Positions 22,361-34,693 of a stretch of 64,000 bases of DNA are shown one piece after another; position 1 is the stretch's first letter; the number at the start of each line of letters is the position of its first letter. The DNA comes from Pomacea canaliculata (taxonomy: Eukaryota > Mollusca > Gastropoda > Architaenioglossa > Ampullariidae). Location of the stretch: assembly GCF_003073045.1 (NCBI RefSeq), contig NC_037595.1, positions 3,658,001 through 3,722,000 on the forward strand, given 5' to 3'. The notes under the pieces were generated by a model, which saw nothing but the letters and a program-made list of their open reading frames with translations, was not told the DNA's origin and searched no databases. A program made the position numbers and the translations under genes.

Positions 22361-25300
22361 CAAAAAACAAAGAAAAAACAGAATCTTTGCATAAGGCTTA
22401 CGGTTGTCGTTGCCGAACTTTTTTTTTTTTTATCCTCGAGAAAGGGTACTCAGAGTGAATTATTCGAGTTCGCTGTCCCTGCATGTTATTACTAACTAGC
22501 ATTTCCAGTAATAAATAACATCCCTCTTCCTGAGTGGTTCTGGTACTGGTAATAACCCCAAACTGATCAGCAATAGTGACAGATACCTTGAGGGAGGTGT
22601 GATCAGTGATATTGTGACAACCTCTTGACGCTGTTGGCGAAACGTTTGACCACTTGACTACTTGCGTGTCAACATGGCGGAGTGGCAAAACTTTTTTGTT
22701 CTTTTGTTAAATGCAAAAATGGTATCACCAATGATATATCCTGTTTACAAGATAAATGCAAATATACTTTTAGAGATGCTATATCCTGTTATCAAAATCT
22801 TTTGTATAACTATAAGTGTTGTAAAACTTTGTGCCTGATGAATGTGTGTGTGTGTGTGTGCACGCGAATGACATACTATATATGTATAATTTATTTATGA
22901 TGCATGAAATACACTACTTTTTAGGAAATATCAAGAAAATAAATTTCCAATATCAAATGTCAGACGTTTATTTATTGTTCACTTCAGGTACGAGTTAAAT
23001 GAAGGTTGCATAGCTGAGAGGCAGTAAGGGCAACGAACTTTAAGCAAGTAGTTCAGCATGTCACTGCCCTGGCATACAGAAGGGACAGCCAAACACTTAG
23101 TTAATTCCTAATCTCGCTTGTTGAATAGGTTGCTGACACCTTTGAAGGTTGGAGAAAGTAGCACAAACACAAAAATAGAGATGGGAAAAAGTTGGCCCCG
23201 AGAAAAGCTACAGTCGTTATAATGGATCACTTCCATGCCACTGAGAAGTTGGAAGACTACCTTTACCTGTAATAAAACTATTCAACTCTTTCTGCCTAAA
23301 GATACTGCTGCTATTTTCCTGCTGACTTGAAGTAAAGTTTCTCTAATTCCAGCTTGCTGAAAAAATCTTGATTGTGTGCGGTCTGGCCTCATGACCACGG
23401 TGAGCCCGGCGACAAGGGGCAGTAACTCGCGCCGCTCGGATGGCTGTGAGGCTGGACAAAGGGAGGCAATCTAAAGCGGAAGGCCTGTGTGTGTCGCACA
23501 AGTGACAGGAAATTGCGACCCCTACATTGTGGCGGTGTGGGCGGGGTGCTGGAGCAACGTTTGCAGTCGTTTTCCGACCTGCCACAACATTCTCACCACG
23601 AGCACCTCCAGAAAGAGCGATAACTCAGCCGTCAGTGTCTTTCCCAGATCAGTCATACTCTTTGTGGATTTTAACAGGAAAAAAAAAAAAAAAAAAAGAC
23701 AAGAAAAATCCAACTATGCTCATCAAAGCGTTTTATTTACAATCTTGGTTTTATTTACAATCTTGGTTTGTTTTTTGTTTTTTTTTACTGAAGGTACTCA
23801 ATATTTATAACAGCTTTGTTTGATATAACTATTTTTCATAAATAAATAATTTGCATGTACTGCAATTAAAGTTAGTTTTAATGAAGTAGTAGATGAGACC
23901 CCGGATTTAAGCAAAACGAACGTGCAAACTTTCGCTTTGATGTCATTAAACATACAAGTTAAAACACTGGTAAAAGCACATTATATTAAACCATCGTGTG
24001 TAAATAATCACTGGAGGGACCTTCAGCTATTGTCGACTGAAAGAGAAAAACTCAACCCGAAAAATTATTGCTTACATCTCGAATGTCTTTAAATGCTCGT
24101 CGATGAGAATATGTCTTTCTTTCACAGTTGGAAAACTTACATTGGATTTGTGGTACTAATAAGTAGTTGTTGGTTTTTGCCTGTGAAGATGCTGATGCCG
24201 ATGCCGCGCAGCAAATTGTTCAGTGACCGATGCAGCACGCTTCGCGGAGCTGTACTCATCATATACAGAGTTTTATGTTACTGTAACCTTTCGTCCTCAT
24301 GCTACTGTGACTTTTCGTATCGACGTGCACTTTACACAGTGTTAATTATTCCTTGCTCAGCAAGTATAGTTAGGTTTTAGAAACTCGCTGGTTTCTTGTC
24401 ATTTATACGCTTCGTTAGCTTTGCGATAAAGACTATAAAAATCGAGCTAGTGGAATCATCTTTTCTGTAACTGTAAAAACAGGAGCGCGGAGACTCACTT
24501 TTAATTAAATTCAGTTGTTGTAACTTTTTCTGCTTACTCGGCACAGAAAAGGATCACTTTACCTTTTCCTCGGCATGCGTCCCTCGGCAGACCAGTAAGA
24601 CGACCTTTCCGCACCCCTTGCATTAAACTGTGATGGTAAATTGGCTCTTGACAAAACATAGTAATAATCTACCAAGAAGTAAATATAGCTTACAAGAAGT
24701 AAATATAGCAGCAAGCTTGAAATTGATTGTCACTTACTTCCATTTAATTTAATAACTCATTATCTACACACAATATAGGATCAACATAGCTACATGGTCA
24801 AAACATATTTATATATAAATCTAATGGAGGAAAAATGAAAAAAACTTTCTAAGGAGTGTCTAAGTGATAGACCACACTCATACAGCTCCGTTCCCCAGCA
24901 CAAAAGCCAGGTTTAAATCGCTTTTCACAAACCCGCTAGTTTTTATTATTATTTTTTTTATTCAATCAGATGGTAAGGGAATGGGAAACGGAAGAGAGGG
25001 ATGGAGAGCAAATGATTTGCGTGGTTGTGAGTGAATAGGTGTGTGGGTTTGAGTGTCTCATAACGGTGTCTTTTGTATGTAACTGAGAGGCTACATTACT
25101 AAAAATTGTAAAGATGAGGATTTTTGTTGCCGAGTTGGCTGTTGAGTACTCTCTTCCTTGAACGGGACCGGGAACCTGGAAGGTTTCCTCAGTATTGTGT
25201 TCAGTCTTGAGTAGACCTAATTCGTGAAATGCTGACCAGACTTGTTAGCAAAGGAAATTATCCACTTGAAAACCTGTAGAGGGGAGTCTGAGTGAGTTCT

Positions 25301-25871
25301 GGTTTGATTTTTTAACCTCTATAAGTCTGAAGTTTTTGACTGAATGTAAATTATTTATTGGGGAATATTTGATGAGTAGTATTGCACTGGAGTATTGTAA
25401 ATTCAGATTTTGCAGCTGAATCATCAGCAAAGCCACATACTTTCCACTGTCATTTTTTACCCCATTGTTTATGTGCAAAAATAAAGTACTTTAAAAAAAT
25501 GAGAAGAATGTACCTTGAGAGGCCAATTTTACTAGGACGGTAGTAAATGGAAAATGATGATCCCACCCCCCCCCAAAAAAAAAAACCAAAACCAAACAAA
25601 CAAACAACAAAAAACAAAAAATAAAAATAAAAAACAAACAAACAAACAACAAACAAGCTTTACATAAGTCTAATTCATTAACTTGGAAGATCTTGAGGTC
25701 AAATATTTATAAAGACAGAGTGCTAAAGTGGCACCAATGATCACCATGATGGGATTCTGGCTTTCCGTTATGTTGAATAATCTTTGAAGGGTCAGAGGGA
25801 CTCGGAAAGAAATGGATGACCAGGGGTTCCTGACATGGCAGCGATACACACCAAACTCAGAAACTAAAGAC

Positions 25872-25924
25872 ATCAAAGATACTTAATGCTATAGATGCAG
25901 ATAACAGTATTTAGTATCTTTGAT
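25872..25924. repeat. Short inverted repeat (hairpin)
   Basis: ATCAAAGATACTTAAT at 25872-25887 and ATTTAGTATCTTTGAT at 25909-25924 are inverse complements at 15 of 16 positions, with a 21-bp loop. Confidence 0.75.
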
Positions 25925-27937
25925 AAGGTCACGTGCGTCACGCTCTAGTGGGGCGGTGAAGCGAGTCACGTGTCAGTAATGAAATGAAAGGTTCGCTGGC
26001 TTTCCGTCGTGTCGTTCGTGTGTCTCGCTCTCTGCCGTTCGTTTGAACTTCTCTAGAGTAAAATAAACTTTGAACCCCTTTGAAGCACAGTCCCTAGTTC
26101 CTGTTCACTATCTAGTATCTCGAGTTCCTAGTAACCTTTCGGTTCTTATGCTACCACTGTTCTTATGAACGCCTCTAGAGGAAAATGAAGTTAAAACGGT
26201 TTTTCTTCCAAGCACTAAAACATCCAACACCGTAGGTTTGAATTCCTGTTGAATGCAACGAATGTCCAATTACTTTTTCTACGGAGTACAATATCCAGTT
26301 CTAGTCAACCTGTCGTCTGTCATTTTAACTTTTACTATAGACCAGTGGGATCTCCTCCGCATCTCTATACTTTTAAAAAGCATTTGATAGAGATTGGAGG
26401 GAAGAGTTAGCAGAGTTGTCTCGAGAAGATTCAAGAATCTGATCCAATACGTGAAAACAATGTACAAAAACTAATCAGCACAATGAATTAGTGGAGGTAA
26501 AAGGATATTTGACTGTCGTCCACTACATTTTCTTGCCTCTACTGTTTAACGTATTTTCGAAGACGTCGCAGACAGACAAATCTCTCGCTTATTGGATGAA
26601 GACCACCATTGTCGTAGTCAACACCAACGATGACAATAAAGCAGAGATGCACATGAAAAGTCTCCATATGGAACCTGTCCAAAGAAAGCAGTTCTAGTCA
26701 TAAATCTGCATCAAGACTTCAACATTGACCGGAGTAAACACTATAATCACTGTCATCACCCTTGACTGAGTTGTACTTTTGAAAGCCTCTTTAATAAAGA
26801 ACTTCTAAGTATGTGTCTACGAAGCAGTATATTTTGTGTTCACTTTTAATGCTAATGTAGCCTGTACATTAGAATGACTCGAGAGTACAACGAACTTGGA
26901 AGAATAGTAGAAGTATACTATCTATCGCCTGTCATTGTGTCCTTACACTAACACATCCGCCATAGCAATTTGTTTACTGGCTTTCAATGCTTTTGTGACA
27001 AAGTGTGACTGGATTATAAAATGGAAGCGGCATCTGCTTACAATTTTGTCAGAAAGAGAATTGGATGTGAATATTGTTGTACCTAAAGTATTTCCTGAAA
27101 TAAGGCCTTCGATCTCTTTCTTTCTTTTCTCCTCTTCCTTCTCTTTTTCTCCTTCTGCACTTTCTCATTCACCATCGCAAACCACACAGACACTTTTTAA
27201 CTTTCGGCAGGTCTATCTCATATTCCATAATTTCCGTTTAATGCCTTTTAATCTAAACTTGTTTTTTGATTAATAACAACAACTTAAAATATTCCTTAAG
27301 GCAATAATTTATTACTTGCAAATGATTAAAATTATGAAAAGTCCAGATAAAAATCGAACGGGTCGATTTATTACTAACCATTCAACGATTCATTATGTAA
27401 CATGTATTACATCTTTCTCCTGTATTTGGCATTAGTTGCCAGTTCGGGTTCCTAATTATTCTGAACCTTTTACCACAACTTTTCAGAAGGGTCTGCCTTA
27501 TTTTATATATATATACATAATTTTCTCACTCTTTACATCATACTCTGTCAATACTTCACGATATGTCTCGAGCGGTATGTGTGGATCCTCTCCTCTAGCT
27601 TGTCTTCTGTGGAAGCTTACAGTGGACCTCAAGCCAGTCCCCACAACCTTCTCACCATCTCTGTTTTATCAGCTAGAGTTTGGATAAAAATGATGACATG
27701 GGATTATAGTTTGCTTTAGTTTTTTTCCCATGGATTTCAGGATTTGCGATTTTTTCTGTCTTCTTAAAAAAAGCTATTGAGCTATTGCCTCAAAATCCAA
27801 GCAAACTAATCTTGAAAATAGATAAGACGAACTTTCTTAAAAAGAATGTAGAACATCTTATAAATAAAGCAGAGTGCCACGATGTTTGCGGGAGGTGGCG
27901 GGTGAAAGCTATTTTTATACTTACATTTATCTTACAA

Positions 27938-28037
27938 CGTCAATTAACCTGTTAGCACGCCCGTGCACACACACACACCTACAGCCTGAACATGACAGAG
28001 AAAACACTGATTACTGATTTTAAAAAGAGTAAGTCTA
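27938..28037 (+). repeat. Direct repeat, copy A
   Basis: Shares the string CGTCA(A/G)TTAACCTGTT(A/G)GCACGC, a CA run, CAGCCTGAACATGAC and ACTGATTACTGATTTTAAAA with copy B at 28872-28965, 934 bp downstream in the same orientation. Confidence 0.85.
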
Positions 28038-28871
28038 CATATAAACCAGCATGAAACATAAACAGATTGTATCCTACGTCCTCAAAGAGATACATGGCAG
28101 AAAAAAATGAAAAGAAGACATTGTCTCTGTAACTGGCAGGCTCTGCCACTGTATTTTTGTATTTTTCCTGAACTATCAACGTTGATGCTATGAACTATGG
28201 CGGCTAGTCGGTTTAAATCATAGCTGGCCATGATCTGTTCATTAATTTTGGATCAGTGTTCTGAAGGAATTCATGTTCATGGAATTCTGGCTTTAGTTTG
28301 TTAATTGCAGACTCTTTCTTTCTTTGTCGGCAATTAAGAAAGAGTAATAGAGGGAACACATCAAAATAAAGCGTTCGTTACTTTACGGTTGTGTTTTTTT
28401 AATGTTCGATAATGGTGATTTAATGGTCTCATATAGTGAACTCAATCAAAAGTCAAAAGTGACTGAGTGCATCAATATGGGTCATACCCTCGAGATTATT
28501 TGTAAGTGTCCCTCCTCATCGGCGTCTGGTTGTGAAATGTCACTAAGTTCAGTCAGTATCTGCATCTCGCCATCTGTCGTCACGCAGCCAAAGCCTACGC
28601 TTATAGGGCTTCAGTAGACAGCGGGAGAGGATGGGGAGGCAGAGGAGGAGGGAGGAGAGCTTGCTGATTCTTGAAATCGCGCATCGGTGACCGGAACTTG
28701 CAGCATATTCATAATATTCGAAGAAAAATCCTTATGGCGACAAAACAGTGTGGGCAGGAGGGATGGTTGGTCAAGGCCGGGGATGCTAAACATAGTCTGG
28801 CTGGACACTGTGTGGGTTCTGAGGTCATGTCTTCCTCCCAGGCATTCCTCCTGGAAACGTCAAGACGTGGA

Positions 28872-28965
28872 CGTCAGTTAACCTGTTGGCACGCACGTGC
28901 ACACACACACACAGCCTGAACATGACTGAAAACACTGATTACTGATTTTAAAAAGAGTAAGTCTA
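28872..28965 (+). repeat. Direct repeat, copy B
   Basis: Second copy of the segment at 27938-28037, differing by a few substitutions and small deletions in the CA run and in the following AGAGAAAA region. Confidence 0.85.
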
Positions 28966-30016
28966 AAGTTCAGATTGAAAGCATGTCAAGGAATCTGAAT
29001 GACATAGATTGACTGGTCATTTTTTCCATATAAAATATTAAAAAGTATTTTCCGGCAGGCATATCACAAGCCAATAAATATTTTACTGTATTGTCTAGTA
29101 TGACAAAGGTCTCATGCAACTCCCCAACCAGTCACATGGAATATTACATGAAATTTTCATGTTCTTGATGCTCGCCATTTCTCTTTATTAATATCACATA
29201 GGAACAATGCTTGGATGGCTTTTAGTTCAGTTTAAACATACATGATAAGATATATGATGATGTTGTATATCAAATGCTGTTCTGTGAGATGCTGATACAG
29301 GAACGACCTTATCACTTGCTCCCGGATGCACGCTGTTTGCGACAATTCGACATGAAACACGGATTTCGTGTTTGGATAGTCATCAGATTGGGAATCAAAA
29401 TTCACAAATGATATTTTGTATTTTTTTTTTCCTTTTTCAGCATTTTAGCATTCTGTCCATCCGCTTGCCGCATCCTCAAAAACAAGTTATTTTCACGTTT
29501 CATGTTTGAAGTTCTCGGAATCAGTTGGGATGACAAGGTTGGTGGTGCTTTTGAAACGACTGCCACCCCGTGTAACTAATACTAGACAGACGCGTAATTA
29601 ATGCTCGTAACACAAGCATCCCGCAGACGGGAGGGAAAAAGGTGCTAAAAAATCTTTTGACTTCCAATATGCAAAGTACCCACGTATCTGTTCATATCCT
29701 GTCACGCCTCATCCGATACGACTCTGTAGGATTGCGGAGCGCGGGGAAGGACACTGGAAGCCATCGCAGCCGGATGTCCTGTAGAGTTATCCCTCTTGAA
29801 ATGCGCACCCCATCGCGTGCCGATGTTGTGTTCAGCGTTTGTTGACGGCTCTACTGTTTCTGTTACAAAAATTTTTATCGTGAAATCAATGAACGACTGC
29901 TACACTGGGGATGTGGGGGTAGGAGGCAAGATCGTTTGATTGGGAGACTTCCGCAAGTAAAACTAAAGCGCAAACAAAGAAACCCCCACACACACACACA
30001 TATACACAAATCGTAG

Positions 30017-30024
30017 TGACGTCA
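30017..30024. promoter_or_regulatory. CRE palindrome TGACGTCA
   Basis: Perfect cAMP-response element octamer, the binding site of CREB/ATF bZIP factors. One of four in 4.7 kb. Confidence 0.4.
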
Positions 30025-30234
30025 GCACATACACAGTTGTGATGACTTACCGGAAGTGGTGAGAAAGAAGGAAGGATCCTTGTCGACTGCCTCCAGGTTG
30101 TTTGAAGTCGATTTCTTATTTCAGTCTACTCACACCTATCCACCTGTTCTTTTTAATTTCAGGTGAACATTACATTGGCTTCTGGATGTCTGCTGCTTGT
30201 CATCAAGATAAGCCAGTGACGACAGAGGGGAGCG

Positions 30235-30353
30235 GTTGATGACGTCATTGGAGGCCTAGGCGGTGACGTGAAAGATCACGTGACAGCAGCGTCATAGCTG
30301 CCTTGATGGATGATCATTGTGTTCGCCTCCACTGAAGAGCTCGAGATGGCAGG
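30235..30353 (+). promoter_or_regulatory. CRE/E-box cluster before a candidate mini first exon
   Basis: TGACGTCATTGG (CRE plus inverted CCAAT) is followed within 60 bp by GGTGACGTGA, ATCACGTGAC and GCGTCAT. Downstream, CTCGAGATGGCAG|GTGAGC reads as a start codon followed at once by a strong splice donor. This looks like a promoter with a first exon carrying only a few codons, but I could not find the partner exons. Confidence 0.3.
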
Positions 30354-30548
30354 TGAGCCGCTTTCTGCAGCTCAGGAGTCGCTTACAGACATCACCAATA
30401 GTCTGAGCCCCGGATGACGAGCTTGCATGGCAGGAGAAACGGTCAAGCTCGTCTTAGTTCTAACTGAAGGGATTTAAAAAACTCTTGAAGATGCTCTACA
30501 TTTGAGTGCTTGTCTGTGTGGTTTGCTTGGTTGTGTTTTTCATTTTTT

Positions 30549-30555
30549 CTGTCTT

Positions 30556-30646
<91 letters not shown>

Positions 30647-30660
30647 TTCTTTCTTTCTTT
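30549..30660 (+). repeat. (CTGT)n microsatellite
   Basis: More than 20 nearly perfect CTGT units followed by CTTT units. It reads as a serine/valine/cysteine/leucine run in an open frame that is not a gene. Confidence 0.95.
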
Positions 30661-33600
30661 TACTTACTACGATGATGACGTGAAGGGATATCTCTTAAAG
30701 ATGCTCGGTGCACTTGGGAGAACCTGGATAAACAACCGAGAGAGCAGGAGGGTACAAAGGAGAAGTATTCTCTTACATTTTACCTCCTTTGTTCCTTGTC
30801 CAGACGTTTGTTTCTCCCTCCACGTACATAAACTTTTACTAATTGTTTCAATAACGTTCAATATCATAAAAACGCAGGAATTTTGTGCATAATAAAGAAA
30901 ATTCGACCAAACCAAAAGGATGAAATGAGGATTTGCATTATTAAGTTTGAGACAACCTCGGGAAAGCTCTGCACAAGGAGCAGTAAAAGGTCTTGCGACA
31001 TTTCAGTGAACAAGCAAAATAATTCACACTTGAGATCACCCAGAGACTTTAAGTGGGCTTCACCAGCCAGGTTCACAAAGACACAGTCCTTATTACGAGG
31101 CGTGGGCTTTGATTGATATGTAATTGAAATCTTTGCTGGCGTAATGATCTTTAACTGGTGGTGGACCAGCTAGTCCTGGGTAGGGGTTTTGCAGAAAACA
31201 ACATAATTGATAGTTTGTGCCGTGTCCACAAGGGAGTACCTGTTTGTTACAAAGCTTCATCACCTGGTTACAGTTACTATGATGGTTGTTTGACGAAAAT
31301 TAGATTGCAAGAGGTGCGGAGATGTGAGGATGCTGCGGTGGACAGTCATCTCTCGTCTCAAGGGAAGGGGAAGCTATCCCTCAGTGGAAGAAGATCGTTT
31401 GGTAAAGCCAGACTAGCTCGATGATCAACAAACAGTTAAGATACGAGACTTTTAATGTTACTTTTCATGTTCTGGGAGATTTACGAACTATTGCCTTACA
31501 GGAAAAGGGGAAAGGGAAAAGGGAAGAACAATAGGTCAGAGATTGTACGAGCGAATATAAAAGCTTCATTTTTTTCATGCAATAACATATTTTGTAAAAA
31601 AATATGTATGATTAACGAGGATGAAGCAAGATTAAGTTGCAATCAACAGCAGCAGAGAGAGAGATTACTCGAAAATGTTTGTTGGAATTTTGTTTTTCTA
31701 GATGCTGGAGAGTGCTAACGGTGCCTTTTGCCCAGTCGGGTGATGGCATCAGCTGGGTGCACCACTCACAGACGGATTATTTGGTCTGACGTTTCCTGTC
31801 TCACAGGATTCCTCCAGAGTCCAACCCCACCCCGCCTTAAAAAAAAAAACCAAAAAAAACACACCATAAAAATAAAAATAAAAATAAAAAATAAAAAAAT
31901 AAAGAAAAGAGAAAAAAGAAAAAAGAGGCAAATAGCAGGATGTGAAAAGTAATGTGAGGGCTGACAACTGTGTTCACCTGCATGTGTATAATGGATTTGT
32001 TTCTATATATACTTCTTTATACTGCAGACATATTTCTTTCCTTCAGAAATGTCTCCGGTCTTGCTGAGAATGCAGTATTATGTGGTCTGTACATCGTGCC
32101 CAAACAGTCAATCCAAATGATGTAATAAATTAGAATTCGCATTCCACAATTTCCCCACCTCGGTGTCGAAGTCATTCATCGCCAGGGGGAGACTAAGACC
32201 AGAGAAATGGAATTTCACATCAAGAAGACATTTCGTTTGTCTGTGCGTGCGTGTTAGAGAAAGAGAGTGTGAGTTCGTTTGACCATCTACTGCTATCCTT
32301 TGTGAAATTTCTGCGATTTCATAAACTTTCAAACCGGATTGCTTCATAGAGTTCCCTTCTGGCAGTCTCAAACATGCTTCGATGAACAACTTTGATGTAT
32401 ATCCTGAGTCCTCTACTTAGCATCTAGCGACTATCTCTCGCGTTTGCACCTGGCCAGACAAGGCTACATGATACTGCTGTAGTGTGGTCATTCATCTAGA
32501 AAACACTCATCATCCCAGTGGACCAAGTGGAAGAATGTGACTACAAGACCAAGTCTGTCTCGGAGTAAATCGCTATTAATAACCAAAGTGTTTTGATGTT
32601 TCCACTCTCTGAAATGTCTGTAAGGTGCGGTGTATATTTTCCAGCCCATAACCAGTTCCTGATTTATGCCAACATTTCCTAGCATGGCATGAATTGTTTT
32701 CTTCCAAACCTAGACATCAAAGAATCAAATGAAATGCAGACGCGGAAATAAGTCAAGCATGCGGTGTTCTTAGCCTGGAGGATTTGATGTTTACATCCAC
32801 TTTTCTTCCGAGTGATGACCTTGTTATTTTTTTTTAGCATCGAAAGTAAATTTCCGGAAAAAATAATGAATGAAACCATAATCATGTTTTTTATTGTTGT
32901 AAAAGAATAGCAAATAAACAACAGAAATACTTAGTGAAACAGCAAGTGAAAAAAACGAAAAAAAATAGAGAGAAGCAATATTCATAGTCTTGTGGTATTG
33001 TGTGACTTTTTGAAACAAATTCCGAGGGGCTTAGGAGTGTGGAAAGGGTTAGCAGAGTAAGTAGAATAACAATGGCCTTTAAGGAAAGAAAACAAGAAGC
33101 GAAACAAGTTTCTAACGCCACGTGACCTGAGCGATGACGTCCTCGATGTCAAGGGAGACAACATGCTTGAACTGTCCGTTAGAGGTATCAAGGGGTGCAC
33201 CATTTTTATAATCACTGTTTACAGCTCAGGGTAAGATATTTCTCCGAATATGCGTGGATATCAAACATCTGTTCTAGAGATACACACCTACAGGCAGGTC
33301 CAGACACATAAAGAAGTCAACAAAGCAGTTGTCAGGGTAATGCATGGACATTTGCGCTGTGAAAGCTTCAGCCAGCGGGAGAACTGCAACCACATGTTAA
33401 TAGGGGTATCTGATGTCAATACGGGCATCCGTGTACAAACGTGATGCTACGAATTTGGCCTCTTATCCGTGGATAGTAATGTTTGAGGGCGGGCATCTCG
33501 AGAAAGCGGGGACGCGGGTAGGTCTCATCCACCCAGATGCTGGGAAATAGTCTGTTTAGTACCGACAGCTGAGTCTCACCGAATCATTAAGAAAATAATC

Positions 33601-33681
33601 ACATCCCACAACACCTCCAAGCCTTGTGTCTCACGAAGCATGCAGCCAGATGCCTTACATCAAACACCAACGTCCGGTCAG

Positions 33682-33689
33682 TGACGTCA
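33682..33689. promoter_or_regulatory. CRE palindrome TGACGTCA
   Basis: Third perfect CRE octamer of the cluster; no adjacent gene is recognised. Confidence 0.35.
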
Positions 33690-34685
33690 GCACGCCGTTA
33701 ATCATATTCGCGGCCAGCTTCTTCATCATGGAGACAAACGCTTCTGCGTGAATAGCCTTTTCACTCTGTTTGACTTTTTTCGGAAGTCATATTCTAGAAC
33801 TTTCCTTCTTGGCATAGAGAACAAACTAACGGGGCGAGTATGAAATGATAACTGAATATGTAAGTGAGGTTACCTAGGTCAATGCTGTATACATTCGGTG
33901 TATGTATGCATATTCATGCATGTGTCGGTATGAATGTAGGTACACAGATGGAACGGGATATGGTTTCACGAAAGAGATGTACATTATTATATATATAAAT
34001 TCCATAATAAACTAAAGAACAGTATTCATCTCTCTGAAACAGTAGACTTGGTACATCAAAGGCGTTGTGTTTGCTAGGAAGACATCTCTGAACATCCCAC
34101 CTAAAGTAACTATTGCATAAATCCTGGAAGAAAATAAAAAAATATCAAATATGTAATAAAATATTACAACGCAGCAACAGAAATAGCAATAACAATCACA
34201 TTAAAAATGAAAGGTTCTTTCGGCACTTCAGATGTACATTCATCACCTGTATAAAAATTATTTTTCTGTCTGAACCAACGAGAGGATTATACGGGAGTAG
34301 ACTGCTGTCAACAAGCGGTCAACAATTAACAGTTGTAATTCATTGTAATTCAGTATTTAGTAATGTCGTGCATAAGCCAGACGTGTGGAGATGTTCACAG
34401 CGTCCATGAAGAACTAAGATGAGGTAACCGCGGCACAACAGCAAGGGGAGGCGAGCAGGTGCTGTCTGATGGATAACTCTGTGCCCGGCTTCATTGCATT
34501 GATGCAGCATCATCTGCGCCCACTTTTTAAAGCAAATAAACTTGACTGTTATAGCTGTAGTCCCCAAAAAGATCGACAGTCGATGAAGTTGTTGATCGCC
34601 AGTAGACATGCTCGCCTTTTCCTCGCAGACCATCAGGGCGGCGCCTAAAAATATCTCCGCGCGTGCTCAGACACTTCCAAGTCCT

Positions 34686-34693
34686 TGACGTCA
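34686..34693. promoter_or_regulatory. CRE palindrome TGACGTCA
   Basis: Fourth perfect CRE octamer, in a locally GC-richer patch (34620-34760). Confidence 0.35.

Larger units (their letters stand above)
22361..30200. other. Gene-poor intergenic region
   Basis: No supported gene. Contents: a GC-richer patch with AAAGGGAGGCAATC near 23458, a poly(A) run at 23680-23697 followed by a short duplication of TTTTATTTACAATCTTGG (about 23729-23768), an A/C-rich low-complexity stretch at 25560-25660, an inverted repeat at 25872-25924, paired E-box sequences near 25930 and 25966, and a duplicated ~95-bp segment at 27.9 and 28.9 kb. ORFs here are short and overlap on both strands. Confidence 0.55.
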
